Shown: positions 1 through 13,494 of the stretch, one piece after another
How positions within the stretch are numbered: the first letter of the stretch is position 1
How the letters are laid out: every line of letters starts with the position of its first letter
From: Melampsora larici-populina 98AG31
Taxonomy: Eukaryota > Basidiomycota > Pucciniomycetes > Pucciniales > Melampsoraceae
Assembly: GCF_000204055.1 (NCBI RefSeq)
Contig: NW_006768765.1
Coordinates: forward strand, 3,341,818 to 3,405,817
Direction of reading: 5' to 3'
DNA: 64,000 nt
The notes under the pieces: model-generated
Seen by the model: only the letters and a program-made list of their open reading frames with translations
Databases searched by the model: none
What the model was told of the DNA's origin: nothing
Translations under genes and position numbers: made by a program

Positions 1-2796
1 TCGGTTTCCAATCTCCAAAGCGATCCCATAAACCTTAATGGCTTCTTTTTCTTCTCCCATCTTTTCCAATACTTTTCCAATCCCACAAATTATCAATGGG
101 TTTTGATCATTGATTTGATAAGCTTGATGAAAAAAATAATGTGCTAATTTAAACTTTTCTTGTTTAAAATAACATTCACCTAATCCAAAATAAGCTGTAT
201 AATTCTTTATCGGTTTTCTTCTCAATGATTCTCGAAAGAAGATCAAACTTCTAGAATATTCTGATGTGATTAAACATTCATGTCCTGATAATGTATATGC
301 ATATTCATTACTTGTAGAAAGTTGAGTGGCTCTTTTAAATGATTTTAATGCATTCGGATGATCATCTAATCTACTAAACAGATTTCCTGTGGCTATCCAT
401 GTTTCGGGTGCAGTTGGATTGATTAATTGCATTTCTTGTGATAAGTATGATAGATGAGTGGTCTTTCTTAAATGCCAAAGAAGAGTTGAATAAATATCCA
501 TATGTGTCACAAGATGTGGGAATGCTTCACGTGCTTTCTTGAATGCGATCTCCGCCTGTTCATAAAAAATATCAAATCAAAAATCAGTTTCAACATAGAC
601 TTGAAAATTGTTTGGTCATATAAACAATCACATACAGATTTATAATCAAGCATCTCAAATCTAGCACGACCAATCAAACAATAAACTCTCCAACTCTTTT
701 TCTGTTCATCTGATAAATTACTTAATTCATCTAAAACTTCTTCACATTGAAATCGACTTAAACTTAAATAAGATTTTCCAAATCGTTTTAATAAATCTTT
801 TAACCAATTCATCGCTAAACGTTTTTCTTCTTTAAATGATCGGATCCCTTTCTTTCCTTCTTCTTCATCAAATAAGTTTCCATTACTTTTCACCCGTTTC
901 TTTTCTCTGATACCTACTTTCGATCGCGTGTTTTTATGATGATTTGGCGGTGATCCATATTTGGTGTCTAGTTTATCTGTTCCTATACCTCTTTCATTGT
1001 TGATGTGATCCTGAGGATTAGGTTCCATACTGAGTTTACTCACAGCAGGAAGAGTATCACTCATAGCGTTGTGTTCATTAGATTTGGTCTGAGATCGACT
1101 ACGCTTGATACCAGGTAAACCTCGTCCGTTAGAGACCAGTGAGGGAAGTGGTTCAATGACTGGATTCGTTGTCGGATTGAAACCATCAAATGGCAAAGGT
1201 GAAGGAGCAGGCATGGGAGGAGGAATATTAGGGTTAAAATGATCAAAACTAAAGCCTTGTTGTAAATTAGGAGTAGATGAGATAGGCATCGAATCAAGCG
1301 ATCCCATTCCAGAGGGTTCAGCCATACTTGGATCAGAGGGTTCCATTCGTTGGAAGAGCCTTTGAGGTACAGATGGTTTGATAAAATGTCCATTGGTCAG
1401 GGCTGATCCATTAGGTTTCTTTCCGGTGGTGAGATTACTGATGGGTCGCTGTGTAGCACCACCGACCGCATGTCTAGGATATGAAAGGTGATCAAAGGAA
1501 GAAACTCCAAAGCTACTACTATTTCCATTTTCACTAAACGAATTATCAATCAGCATCGCTGGATTGTTTTGAAGACCATTCGCGCCGAGGATTCGAAAAC
1601 TGTCTTTGTTGGGAGATGGTCTATGAGTATGAGGGGCAGTAGGATTGGATCGAATTAAAGGTTCTTCAACATCTCCGGAAAAATGTTGAGCGTGTTTCAG
1701 ATTGCTGAGGGCGCCATGGATTGTGCTATCATCGAGCTCCATATAGCCAGGTAGATAATCTTCTAGAGCCGAACCACCAAAGATACTATCTACATCGATA
1801 TCAGCATCAGCAGTCGCAGTTTGACATAGACCTTCAAATGCTTCCCAGCACAAATGTCCATCAGGTGCTACTAGAGCTCTTCGATATAACTCGCTTGCTT
1901 TCTCGAATTCATGTGATTTGTAAGCGAGAGTAGCCAAAAGCGTGTACGAAGCCGAGTGTGATGGAAGTGGGTTCACTAAAGAGTTCAACAAAGCATCTAA
2001 GAGGAAAGAACACGAAAAGTGAGTATCTTGTATGCTGAAGAAGAAGATGGACTGAAGTTGATGTGATACCTTCGTTAGGATCTGTTAAACCGAATTGATC
2101 GATGGCTTTAAGATAAACTTCTAAGCCTTCCTTGGGTCGATTGATGAGATTACAAGCCTTCGAATAAACTAAAGCACATCTCGTACTAGCTGAATGAGCA
2201 GCTCTTTGTTTACCTTTAAGAGTTTCATGATGATTCCAATCCCAAAGAGATTGATCCATTTCATCTATTGAGTTTTGAATATTGAATGGATCATCATCTA
2301 GTAATCTAGCTTTTCCTTTTAGATTAGGTTCATGAAGAGGTTGATTTTGAAATTGATGTTGAGGAATGAAGATTGGAGTGTTTTTCAGTAAATGAACTGT
2401 AGCTTGATGATTACCAGTACGTAGGAGTGATAGTGAAAGTAACCAAATCGATAATTCTGAAGAAGGAATGAGAGCGTGTAATCGTTCTGAAAAGAAGAGG
2501 GCAGTATGAACCAATTCTGATTTAAGAGAGCTTAGGATGATGATGACTAGTAGATTGATGAGTGAGTTTGATACTGGTTTTGGTTTAGGAGATGGACCTG
2601 GTAAAGGAACATGGTTGTTGTTGATATTGTTGATATTGTTATTATTGTTTGAAGTGGTAGTAGTCGTAGTTGGTACTGGAGTTGAAGTTGAAGTTGTTTG
2701 TGGTAATCCTGATTGTGATTGTGATTGAGAAGGGAATTGAGGATGATGAAAGCTTCTACTATTAGAAGTAGCTTGATTGATGAGTGCTGATGACAT
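1..2796 (-). CDS. CDC27: Anaphase-promoting complex subunit 3 (Cdc27/Nuc2/APC3), 3' part beyond window edge
   Basis: APC3 is a TPR scaffold of the anaphase-promoting complex, the nuclear E3 ligase that degrades securin and mitotic cyclins. Three exons are visible: 2796-2070, 1996-636 and 555 to the left edge, with introns of 73 and 80 bp (donors GTATCA and GTATGT). The N-terminal TPR region includes ALFFSERLHALIPSSE and LLRTGNHQATVHLLKN. A long Ser/Asn/Pro-rich linker follows (roughly residues 300-560). The C-terminal TPR block contains NWLKDLLKRFGKSYLSL, PETWIATGNLFS, EYAYTLSGHE and YFGLGECYF, all typical of Cdc27. I chose ATG 2796 (MSSALINQ) because the open frame upstream has only a TTG. 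The C-terminal TPRs are cut off by the window. Residues after the start are rich in Ser/Gln, Thr and Asn runs. Confidence 0.93.
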
Positions 2797-3584
2797 TCTT
2801 GGTGGTGGTTGAGTAGTATGTGGAACTCCGTCAGAAGTCTTCGTGGTCAAGTTGACAATCCAAAATTACGATCCGATCAAATTCAATCACACACTACCAC
2901 TCACTCATCGGTACTTTACGGTACCGGTCATCACCATCTGCACAGTGCACACCACATGACATCTGCCATAGATATCTCACATTTTCCATGCCAATCCCTC
3001 ATAAAGAGCTCAGCCTTCATGGCTCCATGATCCAAAACTCAATACATCAATCATCTCCAATACATACAGAGTTCTCAAATTCATAGGCATCATCCTCACA
3101 ATCATGACATCTTTACTTCTCATTCTCATAACCTTACATCAGGAATGAATTATCAATAATGATTCTCAGATGACCGATATGTGCTTATAAAAATTAAATG
3201 GAAAAATACACATTCCCAATTCAAACTCAAAAAGAAATAAGAATTATCGTTCTTGATCACCAAGAGCACATGTATAAATAAGCAGTAAAAAGAAACCCAA
3301 CGGTACATCTTCCTAATCAATAGTTTACCAACAAGCAAAAAGAACAACAACAACAACAACAACAAAAAGGACCTTGCGAGAAAGAAGAAAAAAATAATCC
3401 AGAAATTCATAAATCCATAAATCCAAAGACATGTATGTAAAAATCAAAATAAAGAGAGAGATACAAAACCAAATCAAAAACTATCCAAACCAAAAAAAAA
3501 CATCCTATTCAATTCTGACCAAAAACTTAAATAACATTTGGTTTCCAAACGAAAAAACAAGAACTAAAGAATGATTTTTGTTTT
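2797..3584. other. Intergenic: CDC27 promoter and PhoD-like gene 3' region
   Basis: No gene is supported here. It lies between the start of CDC27 and the stop of the PhoD-like gene (same strand). It contains an AAC trinucleotide run at about 3342-3364 and A-rich stretches; nothing else stands out. Confidence 0.6.
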
Positions 3585-6500
3585 TCAAAACATAGGTGGT
3601 GGTGATAAAACTGGATAACCTTTTGTTTCACCACCACCTTGTAAGATTTCAACTCTTATATTAAATTCAAGTTCACCTGTTTCTTCTATAAACCTGACTG
3701 CACAATAATTTCGTCTGGCCATGAATCTAGGATTATTCTAAATTAACCAAAAAAACCAAAACAATCAAGATTAAATTGGTTTGAAGATCTAAGATTTGGT
3801 ATGGATTATTTTTGGTGATGGAAATGAAGAAAAAAAACAAATGACTAACAAGTTTAGATCCATCTGTATCAAGATGAAAGACGTCTATCATATCTTCTTT
3901 GGTTGAAACATGATGTAAAGTTTTATGAGCTTTTTTCGAGATTAATCCCATCACTCCTATCAATGCTACAGGAGGTGGAGTCTATAAGAAGAGCGTTTGA
4001 TAGCATGATATTCAGTATAAATGTTTTAGTCGGCGCTAGGGTGATCAAACTACTATTAATCAAGGGACTGACATTGACGATAGCCGAAGAAATGACATTC
4101 TGAAAAACCAGATTAAATCAAACGAATCAAATCAATCATCAAACTAGTATAACTTATATCGATCTGGCGAGAAGCTTACAAGCATATATCTTGGATCTTC
4201 TGCTGGGTTCAATGAACCTTTCATTGATAAGAATCTTCCAACCGCAGCACTAACAAGGTACGAAAAAACACAGACTGAAATAAGTTATCAAGTCAAAATA
4301 AATGAATGATTAGGGTCAAAGGAGCTTTACCAATGTACGTCTCCACTGAGGAAAGCGATCCGAAACTTCCTATCTACAGCTAATTTTTGACATTCGATCA
4401 CTAACCAATTCCGTTCTTGTTTATGAGATTGTGCACACCCTATCAAAGAGAGAAGATAGGAAAATCAGATATCAGTTATGATGAACTTGAACAATAGATT
4501 GAAAAGAAGAGTGGGCTCGGAGAGTTAACAGCCCACGAGCTGGAGATAAAAGAGAATTGCTTGATGTTCACAGTGATCATTCATATCGTCTAATAATTCA
4601 GGATCTGCATTGAAATTGTTATACTTGATTCGAACAAAAATGGAATAAGAAAGACATAAACCATGAGCTCATTTCCTCATCATACGTACATGAAGGTCTG
4701 TTTACACGAGGAAATCGTCATGACCACTTACAAAGCCAGGTAATAATCCACACACATTAGCCGCTTTCAAGACAGGATTAGATCTATTTTGCAAGAAGCG
4801 TTCAGCAAATACCATACGTGGGTATGCAATCTAGACACGAAAAAGGATCATAATCAAATAACACAAGTTATTTTCAGTCAGTATGTTCATCAAACTTGAA
4901 AAGGTCACTATGTAAACAATCAAAGAAAATCACTCACAGGAATCCCAAGTAAAAAGATCAAATGTGTCACACTAGATGGTAAAGTACGACAAGCATTGAA
5001 CACCACTTCGTATGATTTACTACTACAAACTTGATCTTTTTTACGTTCAGATCTACAATCTAATAATAACATCCAAACTTGAGGTCCTAAATATGTTAAA
5101 AAAGAATGATTTCGAAATGGAATGTATGGACCTAATCCACCAAGTAATAAACTTGAATGAACATCTGATTTCGGATTGATCGAATCATTGAAGATTCCAT
5201 CGGTTTCATCTACAATGAAAAGTTGGAACAATAGGTACCAAAAGTAACCTCGTGATCCGATTGTTGAAAAGACTGCTGAATACTGAAGTTCATCGGGATA
5301 CGAACCACTATAGTTTGACAGATTCCAAAGATGATCAGAAAACTGATTTTAGAAGATTGTGGGCTGAATTACAGATGAAAATCATTTACAAGCCATCAAT
5401 AATGTCATGATCATCGAGCATGTCTGTGTAAAGGCACATCAGGATCATTTTATCATATTGATACATTTTAAAAGAGAAGTAGAACGCACTGAGCATAGGT
5501 ATACAAGAGATAGCCTTTCCAAAAGCGCCAGATCTAAACCAATTGCAATAATGAGAGAAGAAAAACCGATCAAGAGCAAGTGACATAGCCGGAGTCATAA
5601 CAGCTTGAGATTTTTTCTGTTGATCTTTTTCCGTTAACCAATCAGCCAATTCAGGTTCTTTAGCAATCGGATCACAATAAAGTTGATCACCACCACCAAT
5701 CAAAACGTGAAATGGTAAAGCTTTATGACGAGTTAAAAGATCATTCCAAACTGGATCAGGTCCATTAAAACTTTCTCGATTCACACCGGCTGAGAATCCA
5801 TTACAAGAATGTCCAACCCATCTCATGTTTTGATTAATAGCAGGAACATAAAATCCGATTTCGGCTCCATGATTAATTGAATAACAAATCCGACTTTCTC
5901 TAATTCCCATTGGGATCCTTAATCTAAATCTCCAAAACGTATATGAATCTGTTGTTCCATTATAAACATAGATTCGATCGGCTGTTACAGTTTGACAAAT
6001 TTCTTCTGTGTTTGCTGAAGCTTCAGATGAAGGTGCAACGAATCCTGGATCTTCAAATGATGGGATCCATCTCATTTGTAACATTGGGGTCGGACTGTAT
6101 GTACTGCTTTGATCCGCTGTGACGATTAAACAGAATCCTAACCAGGTTTGAGTGGTGAGATCGACCGTATCGTATCGTAACATTGGTCCACACATGAATG
6201 TTAAATGTGGTTCCAAAGTTCGGTTGGTGACATGCCTCAAAAGAGAAGGACGTTGATTCGAACTTGCGCTGTTCACATCTGCAGATTGAGGTTGACCTGG
6301 ATAAGGCCACGGTGATGGAAATTTGACGGGCGGAGAGACTGTTTCATCAGGCCTTTGCGAGGTGCTTGTATGAAGTGGATGGGTCTCTAGGGTGGGTCTT
6401 TCGACATCGTCAACATGGTCCGGTAATGGTTCGACTTCTCCTATGCCTCCAACATGATGATTTCTGTCATAGCGATCTTGTTTCTCGGCCCTATGTCGTG

Positions 6501-6600
6501 CTCGAAAACCCTGCCATTGAAACACGCAGATCAGTAACGAATAATTTCAATGACACGAAGGTGGTTTCGAATTGCTTTTCAAACGAACCGGTTCATCCAT
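3585..6600 (-). CDS. PhoD-like phosphatase family protein
   Basis: Fungal PhoD-like metallophosphatase of unknown substrate. Ten exons: 6600-6589, 6510-5390, 5307-4938, 4830-4732, 4623-4572, 4439-4331, 4249-4180, 4099-4073, 3981-3850 and 3737-3585. They sum to 2145 nt (714 aa). Family motifs visible are HVLIGGGDQLYCDPI, then LDDHDIIDGFGSYPDE spliced across exons 2/3, DPELLDDMNDHW and FLSGDVHCAAVGRF spliced across exons 6/7, and SSAIVNTPPP across exons 8/9. The tiny first exon encodes only MDEP and uses a GTTCGT donor. The in-frame GTG start at 6525 would be an alternative without that exon. No signal peptide is evident. Splicing is supported by restored family motifs at each junction; the exact biochemical role is unknown. 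Confidence 0.9.
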
Positions 6601-8366
6601 GATGTGAGATTATTTGCTGAACCAATCGAATGCGAAAGTGGTGAGTTTATATTATATTGTAGAGGGGAAAAGGAGCTTGCAACCAAATATGTGCAAAGTT
6701 GAGTCGATCATTGATGGCGCTGTTGGTAGACTCTTTTTTATAGGGACAGCTCGGCCCCGGGACACGCGCAAAATTAAACTTCGGCTGGGAAAATTTCTTT
6801 CGAAAAAGGCAGATTGACTGAGAAACGCGAAACGCATGTGACATAGTTTTATCATTTATGGAAAGATCTCTTTCAGTCTCATCAACCAACACTTCCCTGG
6901 TATGCCCTCATGTTCATTTTTCTGATGAGATCCATCCACATGGGACTAACCCGAACCGGCACTCTGGCACGCTTCACCGGTGCAGCGCGCTTTGTATGTA
7001 GCGTCTCAACGCGGCATCTGGCCCACGAGACACATGGGTCAAGAGCAGCCAAGAGCCAACAACTCGGCAAAACTTTTGTCTTGAACAGCTGCTAAGACAA
7101 TTCTTTGTGAGGTTTTACCGTGACTTCTAGCTTCCACACCTGACAGCCTGGTAATGTCCTAAGTTTGTTTCTTGAGGGGGCTCTTATTAGATCATCAAGT
7201 GGAAAGTTGGAGTTGGTCAAAGAGGGTCAAAGTCAGTCATCAAATGACAATAAACATCTAAACCCAGTGTAGAGATATTTAAGTGAAAATGTTGGAAATC
7301 CAACGCGACCTATTTACATGTTTCCAATTCTTGAATCTTGACTGACCTGGCTCCTTTGTTTCCTGTAACAGGCTTCCGCTTTAAGGAGCTTTACAATATG
7401 GCAATGCTGATATTTCATCCTTTCATTATAACTCTGTTTGGGTCTTTAAGGTTTTAGATCATCTTCATATATTTTGGCCTGCATCAAGACGCACTCTCCC
7501 TGACAAGTTCATAAAACCTTGTATGTATTCCCCCCCATCAACTGGGTACCCTATTTGTTGCTGGCATGGAAATTAAACAACTTAAATGGACATCCCAGGA
7601 ACTCGTGGTTGAAGTTCAAAAACTGTGATGACAACCATGTTTTTGAAGGAGTAGTCTTTGTGTCAAAGACTCATCGTCGGAGTTGAGCAGCCATATCCAA
7701 CATTTCTTTGGCAAGCTTTAACACCATGCGCCTAGACCACGCATTGTAGTCATAAGTAATAAGAACGTGAGAGATCCAGAATTTCTTCCTTGATTGCCCC
7801 ATGGTTATAGATACCAAGTTGGTGCTTCCGTAGCATTGTTCAAAGATACCACTCTGTGCACGATACACTGCACAAGACTTCAATGAAATCGGTTTTTGGA
7901 GAGGAGTACGAGCCTATCCCATAATTTTCGTAGCGAGTTGGGTGTTGAAAGAAATGTCAAGATATCCAAATATACAAGAATCAGAGAATGCTGTGTATAG
8001 CAGGATAGATAGCGCAAAAGGGGTAACGGGCTTAAATGAGTGAGGGTTAGAATGTTCGAATTGAAACCGACAAGGAGATTGAGAATGTGGTCAAGCGATA
8101 TAAAATCCGATCAGTACGCCTGGTTGGATCAGGTATATGTATCTTCTGGCTAGAGATAGGTCGGATCCAACGGATAGTTAAATAGATATCCAAGATGAAA
8201 GGGCGTCTTCAGATAACCTCGTCATATTTGTGGCTGCGAGAGCTAAATCACTAATGTTGAGATTCAGGTTGAACTCGATTGTTGGAGGGCATGATGATAA
8301 TCTGCCGTTGAAGGAAGATCATCAGCCTGAGAATTCAACACCCGGTAAAGTTAGATATCCTTCTCA
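6601..8366. other. Intergenic: PhoD-like promoter and TRP2 3' region
   Basis: About 1.8 kb without a supported gene. Short open frames exist, for example on the minus strand at 7671-7883, but they start at TTG and show no domain or splicing logic. A short extra 3' exon of TRP2 is possible just below 8366: the GGTATGTGATG sequence contains a GTATGT donor and an acceptor lies near 8320, which would still end the protein within two codons. Confidence 0.5.
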
Positions 8367-10302
8367 TCACATACCTTCAGCCAGTTCTATGCAAGTAACG
8401 TTGGCCTTGAGTTTATTCAAAGTTTCCACATATTCATCCTCCTCCACGCTGTCGTAGACAATACCCCCGCCTGCTTGAAAGTAGACAATCTCATCTTTGA
8501 AGACCATCGTCCGAATGGCTATACATGTGTCCATGGCACTAGCATCAAAGTTGAAGCGGCCTACGGCTCCAGCGTAAGGACCACGTTTTTCCTTCTCTAG
8601 CTCAGCCACCAGTGTGATGGCTTTGAGCTTAGGGGCGCCGGAAACCGTACCCGCTGGAAAGATGGATCGGAACGCGTCAAATCTGATGGTAAGCATGAAG
8701 ACACAACAAGCGAACGGTTAGCGCTCTTTCCGTCGAAGCAGAATCGAGATCAATCAGGTGATCCAGGCAGTAAGTGAGCTGATGTTTGCCTGACCTTGTC
8801 AACCCATCTCTTAACACGCCACTGACCTGACTTGTTAAGTGCATCACATGGCTAAACTTCTCCACTTGCATCAAGCTATCTACATTAACGGTTTCAGGTT
8901 TACATACTCTGTTAACGTCATTACGGGCCAAGTCAACCAGCATCACATGTTCAGCTCGATCTTTAATGGAATTTTGTAATTCTTGTGCTAGTTCAGCATC
9001 TTCCTGCAGAGTTTTGCCTCGTTTGATGGTTCCAGCAATCGCATGATTTTCTACAATACCGCCGGGTGAGACTTTACATAGACATTCAGGTGATGCTCCT
9101 ACTAGCTGTACCGATCCTCCACAGTTGACGTAGAACATGTATGGCGATGGATTAAGTTGCCGAAGTTGTCTTTGTAGAGAGATGGCTTGGGTCAGTGAGA
9201 CCATCGAGACCTTATGAGTAGTCACATCAAAAACTTACCTGTAGGCATTGAAGGGATGTAGTTTGGACGGCTTATGAATCCGCTGACTGGGTACAGCCTG
9301 GATGATATTTCCTTTGACAATGTGTTGTTTGAGATTGGTCACAAACGACTCGTACCCAGCTTTTCCTACATTACTCTGGGCAGCTATCCGTTCTGCAACA
9401 GGTGGTATTGGATCCTGTTGTGGAATTGGGGTTCTTTGCTCGTCCTGTAACTTACAAGTAGTTTTGACGATTTTCTCACTCGCCTCGTGATATGCGAGTT
9501 TGATGTCTTCGGGCGAAGGAGATGCAGATGGCAAAAAAACGTGAGAGACGACCTTGATGGTCTGAAAGACATGATCAAACACCACAATTGTATCGCAGAT
9601 CATGAAAACCGATTCTGGAATTCCGATCGAATCTGATAATGGACGTTGAGTAGTCGGCTCGAAGTGAAAGATAGAATCATACGCTACAAATCCAATCGCA
9701 CCGCCTATTTGAAAAAGATGTGTTATTGGAAACTGTATTAGTTTTCGGACCATGTAGACGACATGTTGAGTCCATGGAAAGAGGAACGAAGCGATGGGCG
9801 GTACATACCAGTGAATGGAGGTACACCCGGGACGTCCACGTAGATATACTTTGACAATTCTTTTTCCAATGGTACCAATGGATCACCTTGAAGAGGTTGG
9901 TTCGGTCCAGTCCTCAAGACCTTCGATGGATCTGATTATCGACCACAGTGAAATGAGAAAAATCGTCCGCATATATCGAAGGTCAACTAGAGAGGCTGAC
10001 GAACTAGATCCCACAAAGCTGTACCTGCTCTGAGACACCCCTCCAACCACACTCTCTAACAGAAAGCTTTCTACACCTTCAACACTTCCATCCTCTGAAT
10101 CTGACTTTGTGTCTGCTCTTTGTTTTGCTCCATCGGTGAGCCTCAGATAGGCAGCGACTGGGGTGAGTAGGTCGGCAGGTAAAGAGACATAGATCGGTAC
10201 GCAGTTTCCTTTCTTCTTTCGTAAGATAAGATCTTCAACTTCCTCTCTCGAGGGAAAAAAACGATGTGGAGTTCGTGATGGCGTCTGTTCGTATAAGTTC
10301 AT
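8367..10302 (-). CDS. TRP2: Anthranilate synthase component I
   Basis: Catalyses chorismate plus glutamine-derived ammonia to anthranilate, the first committed step of tryptophan synthesis, in the cytosol with a TRP3-type glutaminase partner that is not in this window. Five exons: 10302-10005, 9931-9809, 9704-9239, 9169-8795 and 8682-8367, giving 525 aa. Visible family blocks: [38 protein letters not shown] (across intron 1, donor GTTCGT), [50 protein letters not shown] and [10 protein letters not shown]. The chorismate-binding core is intact. ATG 10302 (MNLYEQTP) gives a clean model. An alternative start at 10430 (MDRAAKSH) could splice in frame to CTAATATTTC and add about 28 residues. Confidence 0.93.
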
Positions 10303-10535
10303 GCAAATTGCTTCTTGAAATATTAGCTGGCGAGCATACATAGATCTCAAGGCAAGAACAATTTCGAAGCTCGAAGAGTGTGCCTAACCTGTTTTTCAGA
10401 TACTTGATGGCTCTTGGCGGCACGATCCATGGTGATATTGAAAAGAGATAATTATAGTGGAAGTGCGGAGGTACCGAAATGTGAATGTGGAGCAAGACCA
10501 AAATCAAAAAATAGAACTGGGGCAAAAATTCGCTG

Positions 10536-10541
10536 CACGTG
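10536..10541. promoter_or_regulatory. E-box CACGTG upstream of TRP2
   Basis: CACGTGAT lies 234 bp upstream of the chosen TRP2 start (106 bp from the alternative ATG at 10430). The same CACGTGA core recurs upstream of IMP3/prefoldin-5 and of the DUF1776 gene. Binding by a bHLH factor such as Cbf1 is inference. Confidence 0.35.
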
Positions 10542-11814
10542 ATTGATTACAGGTTTGTATGTATGTAGCACGTCACAACTCAAGGCCATTCTGGACTCTG
10601 GAGTCTGGACACCTTCACAGAAATCTCTTGGGGCATCAGAAAAGCAATCAAAGCTGGAGCCTAGATTCTAGAATGAAGCACTGAAGTTGAAGCAGCATAC
10701 GGGGCTAACTTGCAGCCCAAACACACCAATAACCTTGTCCACCCTAATTTGGCGCAGGCCAGGTTTTGTTAAGCTCAAGTCAAGTGCACTGTCAGCTTTG
10801 ATCCTTGACAAGGAGATGTACAAATGTATGTAGGATTGTAAACTTCAGGTTTTCCCAGAAGCATTTTTAGGAGTCTCAAAATCAAAAACCCAAATGAAGA
10901 TGGTGTTTGCCAAAGTTACAGTCATATGAAATTTACAAAAAACATTCCAGTTTCCATTTTTCAATAGTTTTTTTTTGTATTCACAAGGACCTATTTAATC
11001 AGCACTTCAATCTACATCAGCTGTTGCATATACTTATCACGGGTTTGGCTTGATTTATCATATCTCATAAATTATTTAGTAGTGGACTTCTTCCTTAAAA
11101 TTCCTCTTGTCAACATCACAAAGAGTTCAAGATATATTGATCAAAAAGTAGTTATGGATTGTTGAAGTGAATAAGAAGTTGAGAAAAAAAATTGTAAAGA
11201 AACCATAATTGACTAGAGTTCCTTTGCAAAACCACTCTTCATAACCTTCCTCATTGATACATCCCTTGCAAAACCTTACATGTTGGAGCTTGTATGGAAA
11301 GAGTATACCACAATATTACATGCAACTTGAAGGCCTATACTTCAAGCACTGAGATTTTTCTTTTTCTGAAAATGCATTTTCCAGAGGTACCCTGAAAACT
11401 CAATTTCTAGAGGTATCTGTGCATCAGTTTGAAAATCATGAGTTCCTATCTCATACTTCATGACACCACTTATGATCATTTAGATTCCAGTCCCATCAAA
11501 ACATCCCAGCTACCAGACTGAGTCTATACATAAAATTCACCGAAGCTGTGGATTTTATTTTGTGATAAACCTAGATTTTCTAGGCCAAGATCTGGATCAT
11601 CTTCATGTTTGTTATATTTGACTATCCTATTGGGTTGAGAATGAGAGTGATGAAATGGGTTCTGTCAGAGTGAGTTGTGAGGTTTTGACTAAAGCTAGGG
11701 GTGGTTTAGCTCCTTTAGGGTTAGGTCTCAGTTTTAAGAGATCAGATTGACCAAAAAACTTGAACAACCTTTATCGAAGACTTCATTTCGAACTTTACTA
11801 TTTAAACAACCCAT

Positions 11815-11851
11815 CATCAAATCAAATCAAATCAAATCAAATCAAATCAAA
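11815..11851. repeat. Pentanucleotide microsatellite (TCAAA)n
   Basis: About seven tandem TCAAA units in the presumed 5'UTR/promoter of the ankyrin gene, ending about 50 bp before its ATG. Confidence 0.9.
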
Positions 11852-11903
11852 ACGAATTCTCAAATATCAAACAATCAATCCCAACAGAAAGAAAAAAAAG
11901 ACA

Positions 11904-13100
11904 ATGGTAAATTTAAATCATGATGAAAGAAAAAATATATGGGTAGCTGCAAGTGATGGTGATTTAGAAAGAGTTAAAGTCAGTTTATTTTTTTAAAGAA
12001 AGTACAAAAACTTATCGACATTGAAAAAAAATCTATTCAAGACTGATCTCAAGTATTGAATTTTTTGGTTTGGATAAAAACACACGCACATTGTTTCTTT
12101 GGATGATTGGTTTTGGATCTTTGGCTAAGGAAGGAACTTGTAGAATCAGGTTTGTTCTACTCCCCCCCCCAATCTCACCACCACCACCATCACCACCCAA
12201 AAAAACCATTTACCAAAGAGAATTGATTTGATTTTTTTGTTGTTGGTTTAGGTATTTCACCCATGATAGCAGATGAAAATACTTATACACCTTTACATGC
12301 AGCCGTTTCATGGAACCATCATTCGATACTAAACTATTTAATTTCAAAAGGTGGGAATATCAATATAACAGATGAAGATGGAGAGTTGAGTTTTTCCTCT
12401 TTCCTTCTCAAAAACAATTCATAACAAGATCTTTAATGATAGTAGTATATTGATTCAAGATTTGGGGGTTTTCTTTTGATGATCATATAGTACTCCACTT
12501 TTTTCAGTTGAAGATCTTGAAACTGCTAAATATGTGATCGAATTAGGTGGAAATCCATTTCATAGGAATACATCAGGACTAACAGTTCAGTCAACAAGAC
12601 AAAAACTCTCGATAGAAACCCATGAAAGTGATTTGCAAATCTGATCAAGATGGTATTCCTTTTTTTGAAACGTTTTGTAGGCAGCAGAACATTTAGAAGA
12701 AGAGTATCCTGAGATTTCTCAATACCTCCAAACTTTAACCGGAGAACCTATCACAGGATCATCTAGCTCAGCAGGACAGCCGAGCGAAAGGAATTCAGAT
12801 CCTACAAATTTAATGACCAGTGATTTGTTAGAAAGAGTTAAAGAGATCATGACCGATGCAGAATCGAGAGGCGTAACAGAAAACGATCCAGAAGTGAATG
12901 AAAGGTTAAGACAGATTGTCACTGAAACAGTTGAAGGATCAGTCGGGATCGGTAGATTGATCGGTAGTAATGGAAACTCTAATGGGTTTGATTTGCCTCC
13001 TTCTATGGGTGCTAATAATTTAGAAACTGTACTGGAAGGTGAAGAAGTGGATGAAGATCAATTGAATTTAGATGATAGTAATAAAAGACCTAGACTTTGA
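11904..13100 (+). CDS. Small ankyrin-repeat protein
   Basis: Ankyrin-repeat protein of a short fungal family that begins with NIWVAASDGDLERVK; function unknown. Five exons: 11904-11978, 12134-12149 (16-nt microexon), 12252-12384, 12491-12584 and 12681-13100, for 245 aa. Ankyrin consensus is continuous only after splicing: LERVKELVESGISP, YTPLHAAVSW, GGNINITDEDGDTPL, ELGGNPFHRN and GLTAAEHLEEEYPEI. The C-terminal half is acidic/Ser-rich, with EEVDEDQLNL near the end and a basic RPRL tail. Donors are atypical: GTCAGT, GTTTGT, GTTGAG and GTTCAG. A C-rich run and CACCAC repeats lie in intron 2. The gene is convergent with IMP3 (394 bp between stops). Confidence 0.88.
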
Positions 13101-13494
13101 TTTTTGATTTCGATTTGTTTTTAAATTTCATTGGTTTACTTATATAGTATGTTTTATATATCGAGATGTGAATGCAAAATGTGAAGGCTATTAATTTTTT
13201 CTTAGGTTTTATTGAAGATGTTCATCTTTTTAGTATTACTTCCTGTACATTTTTGTTTAGTTTCATAACTCCTTATAACTAGGTAAAAGGATTTGAAACA
13301 TGACATATCCCATATAGTTGGTATCTAATATTTACATATTTTGATCAATCGTAAAGTGAGGAACGAAGAGATTGAGAAGTTTGTGGACTTTATCATTTCG
13401 AGTGAGCAGATTACAAAGGAGTAAGGAAGTAAATGTGTGTTCGGTACGATTCCAAGACTTATTGCGATGAAGATTGAACAAGTTGTTGAAAGTT

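Larger units (their letters stand above)
10303..11903. other. Divergent intergenic region between TRP2 and the ankyrin gene
   Basis: About 1.6 kb with no supported gene. It should hold both promoters. It contains an E-box (10536-10541), poly-A/T patches and a TCAAA pentanucleotide run just before the ankyrin start. Confidence 0.55.

Noticed and set aside
1061..1393. Open frame on the minus strand inside CDC27
   Set aside because: Alternative-frame shadow of the long Ser/Pro-rich linker of CDC27.
2537..2728. Val/Leu-rich plus-strand frame
   Set aside because: Antisense of the Asn/Thr-rich N-terminus of CDC27, a composition artefact.
7671..7883. Minus-strand open frame of 70 codons downstream of TRP2
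   Set aside because: Starts at TTG, no domain, no splice logic.
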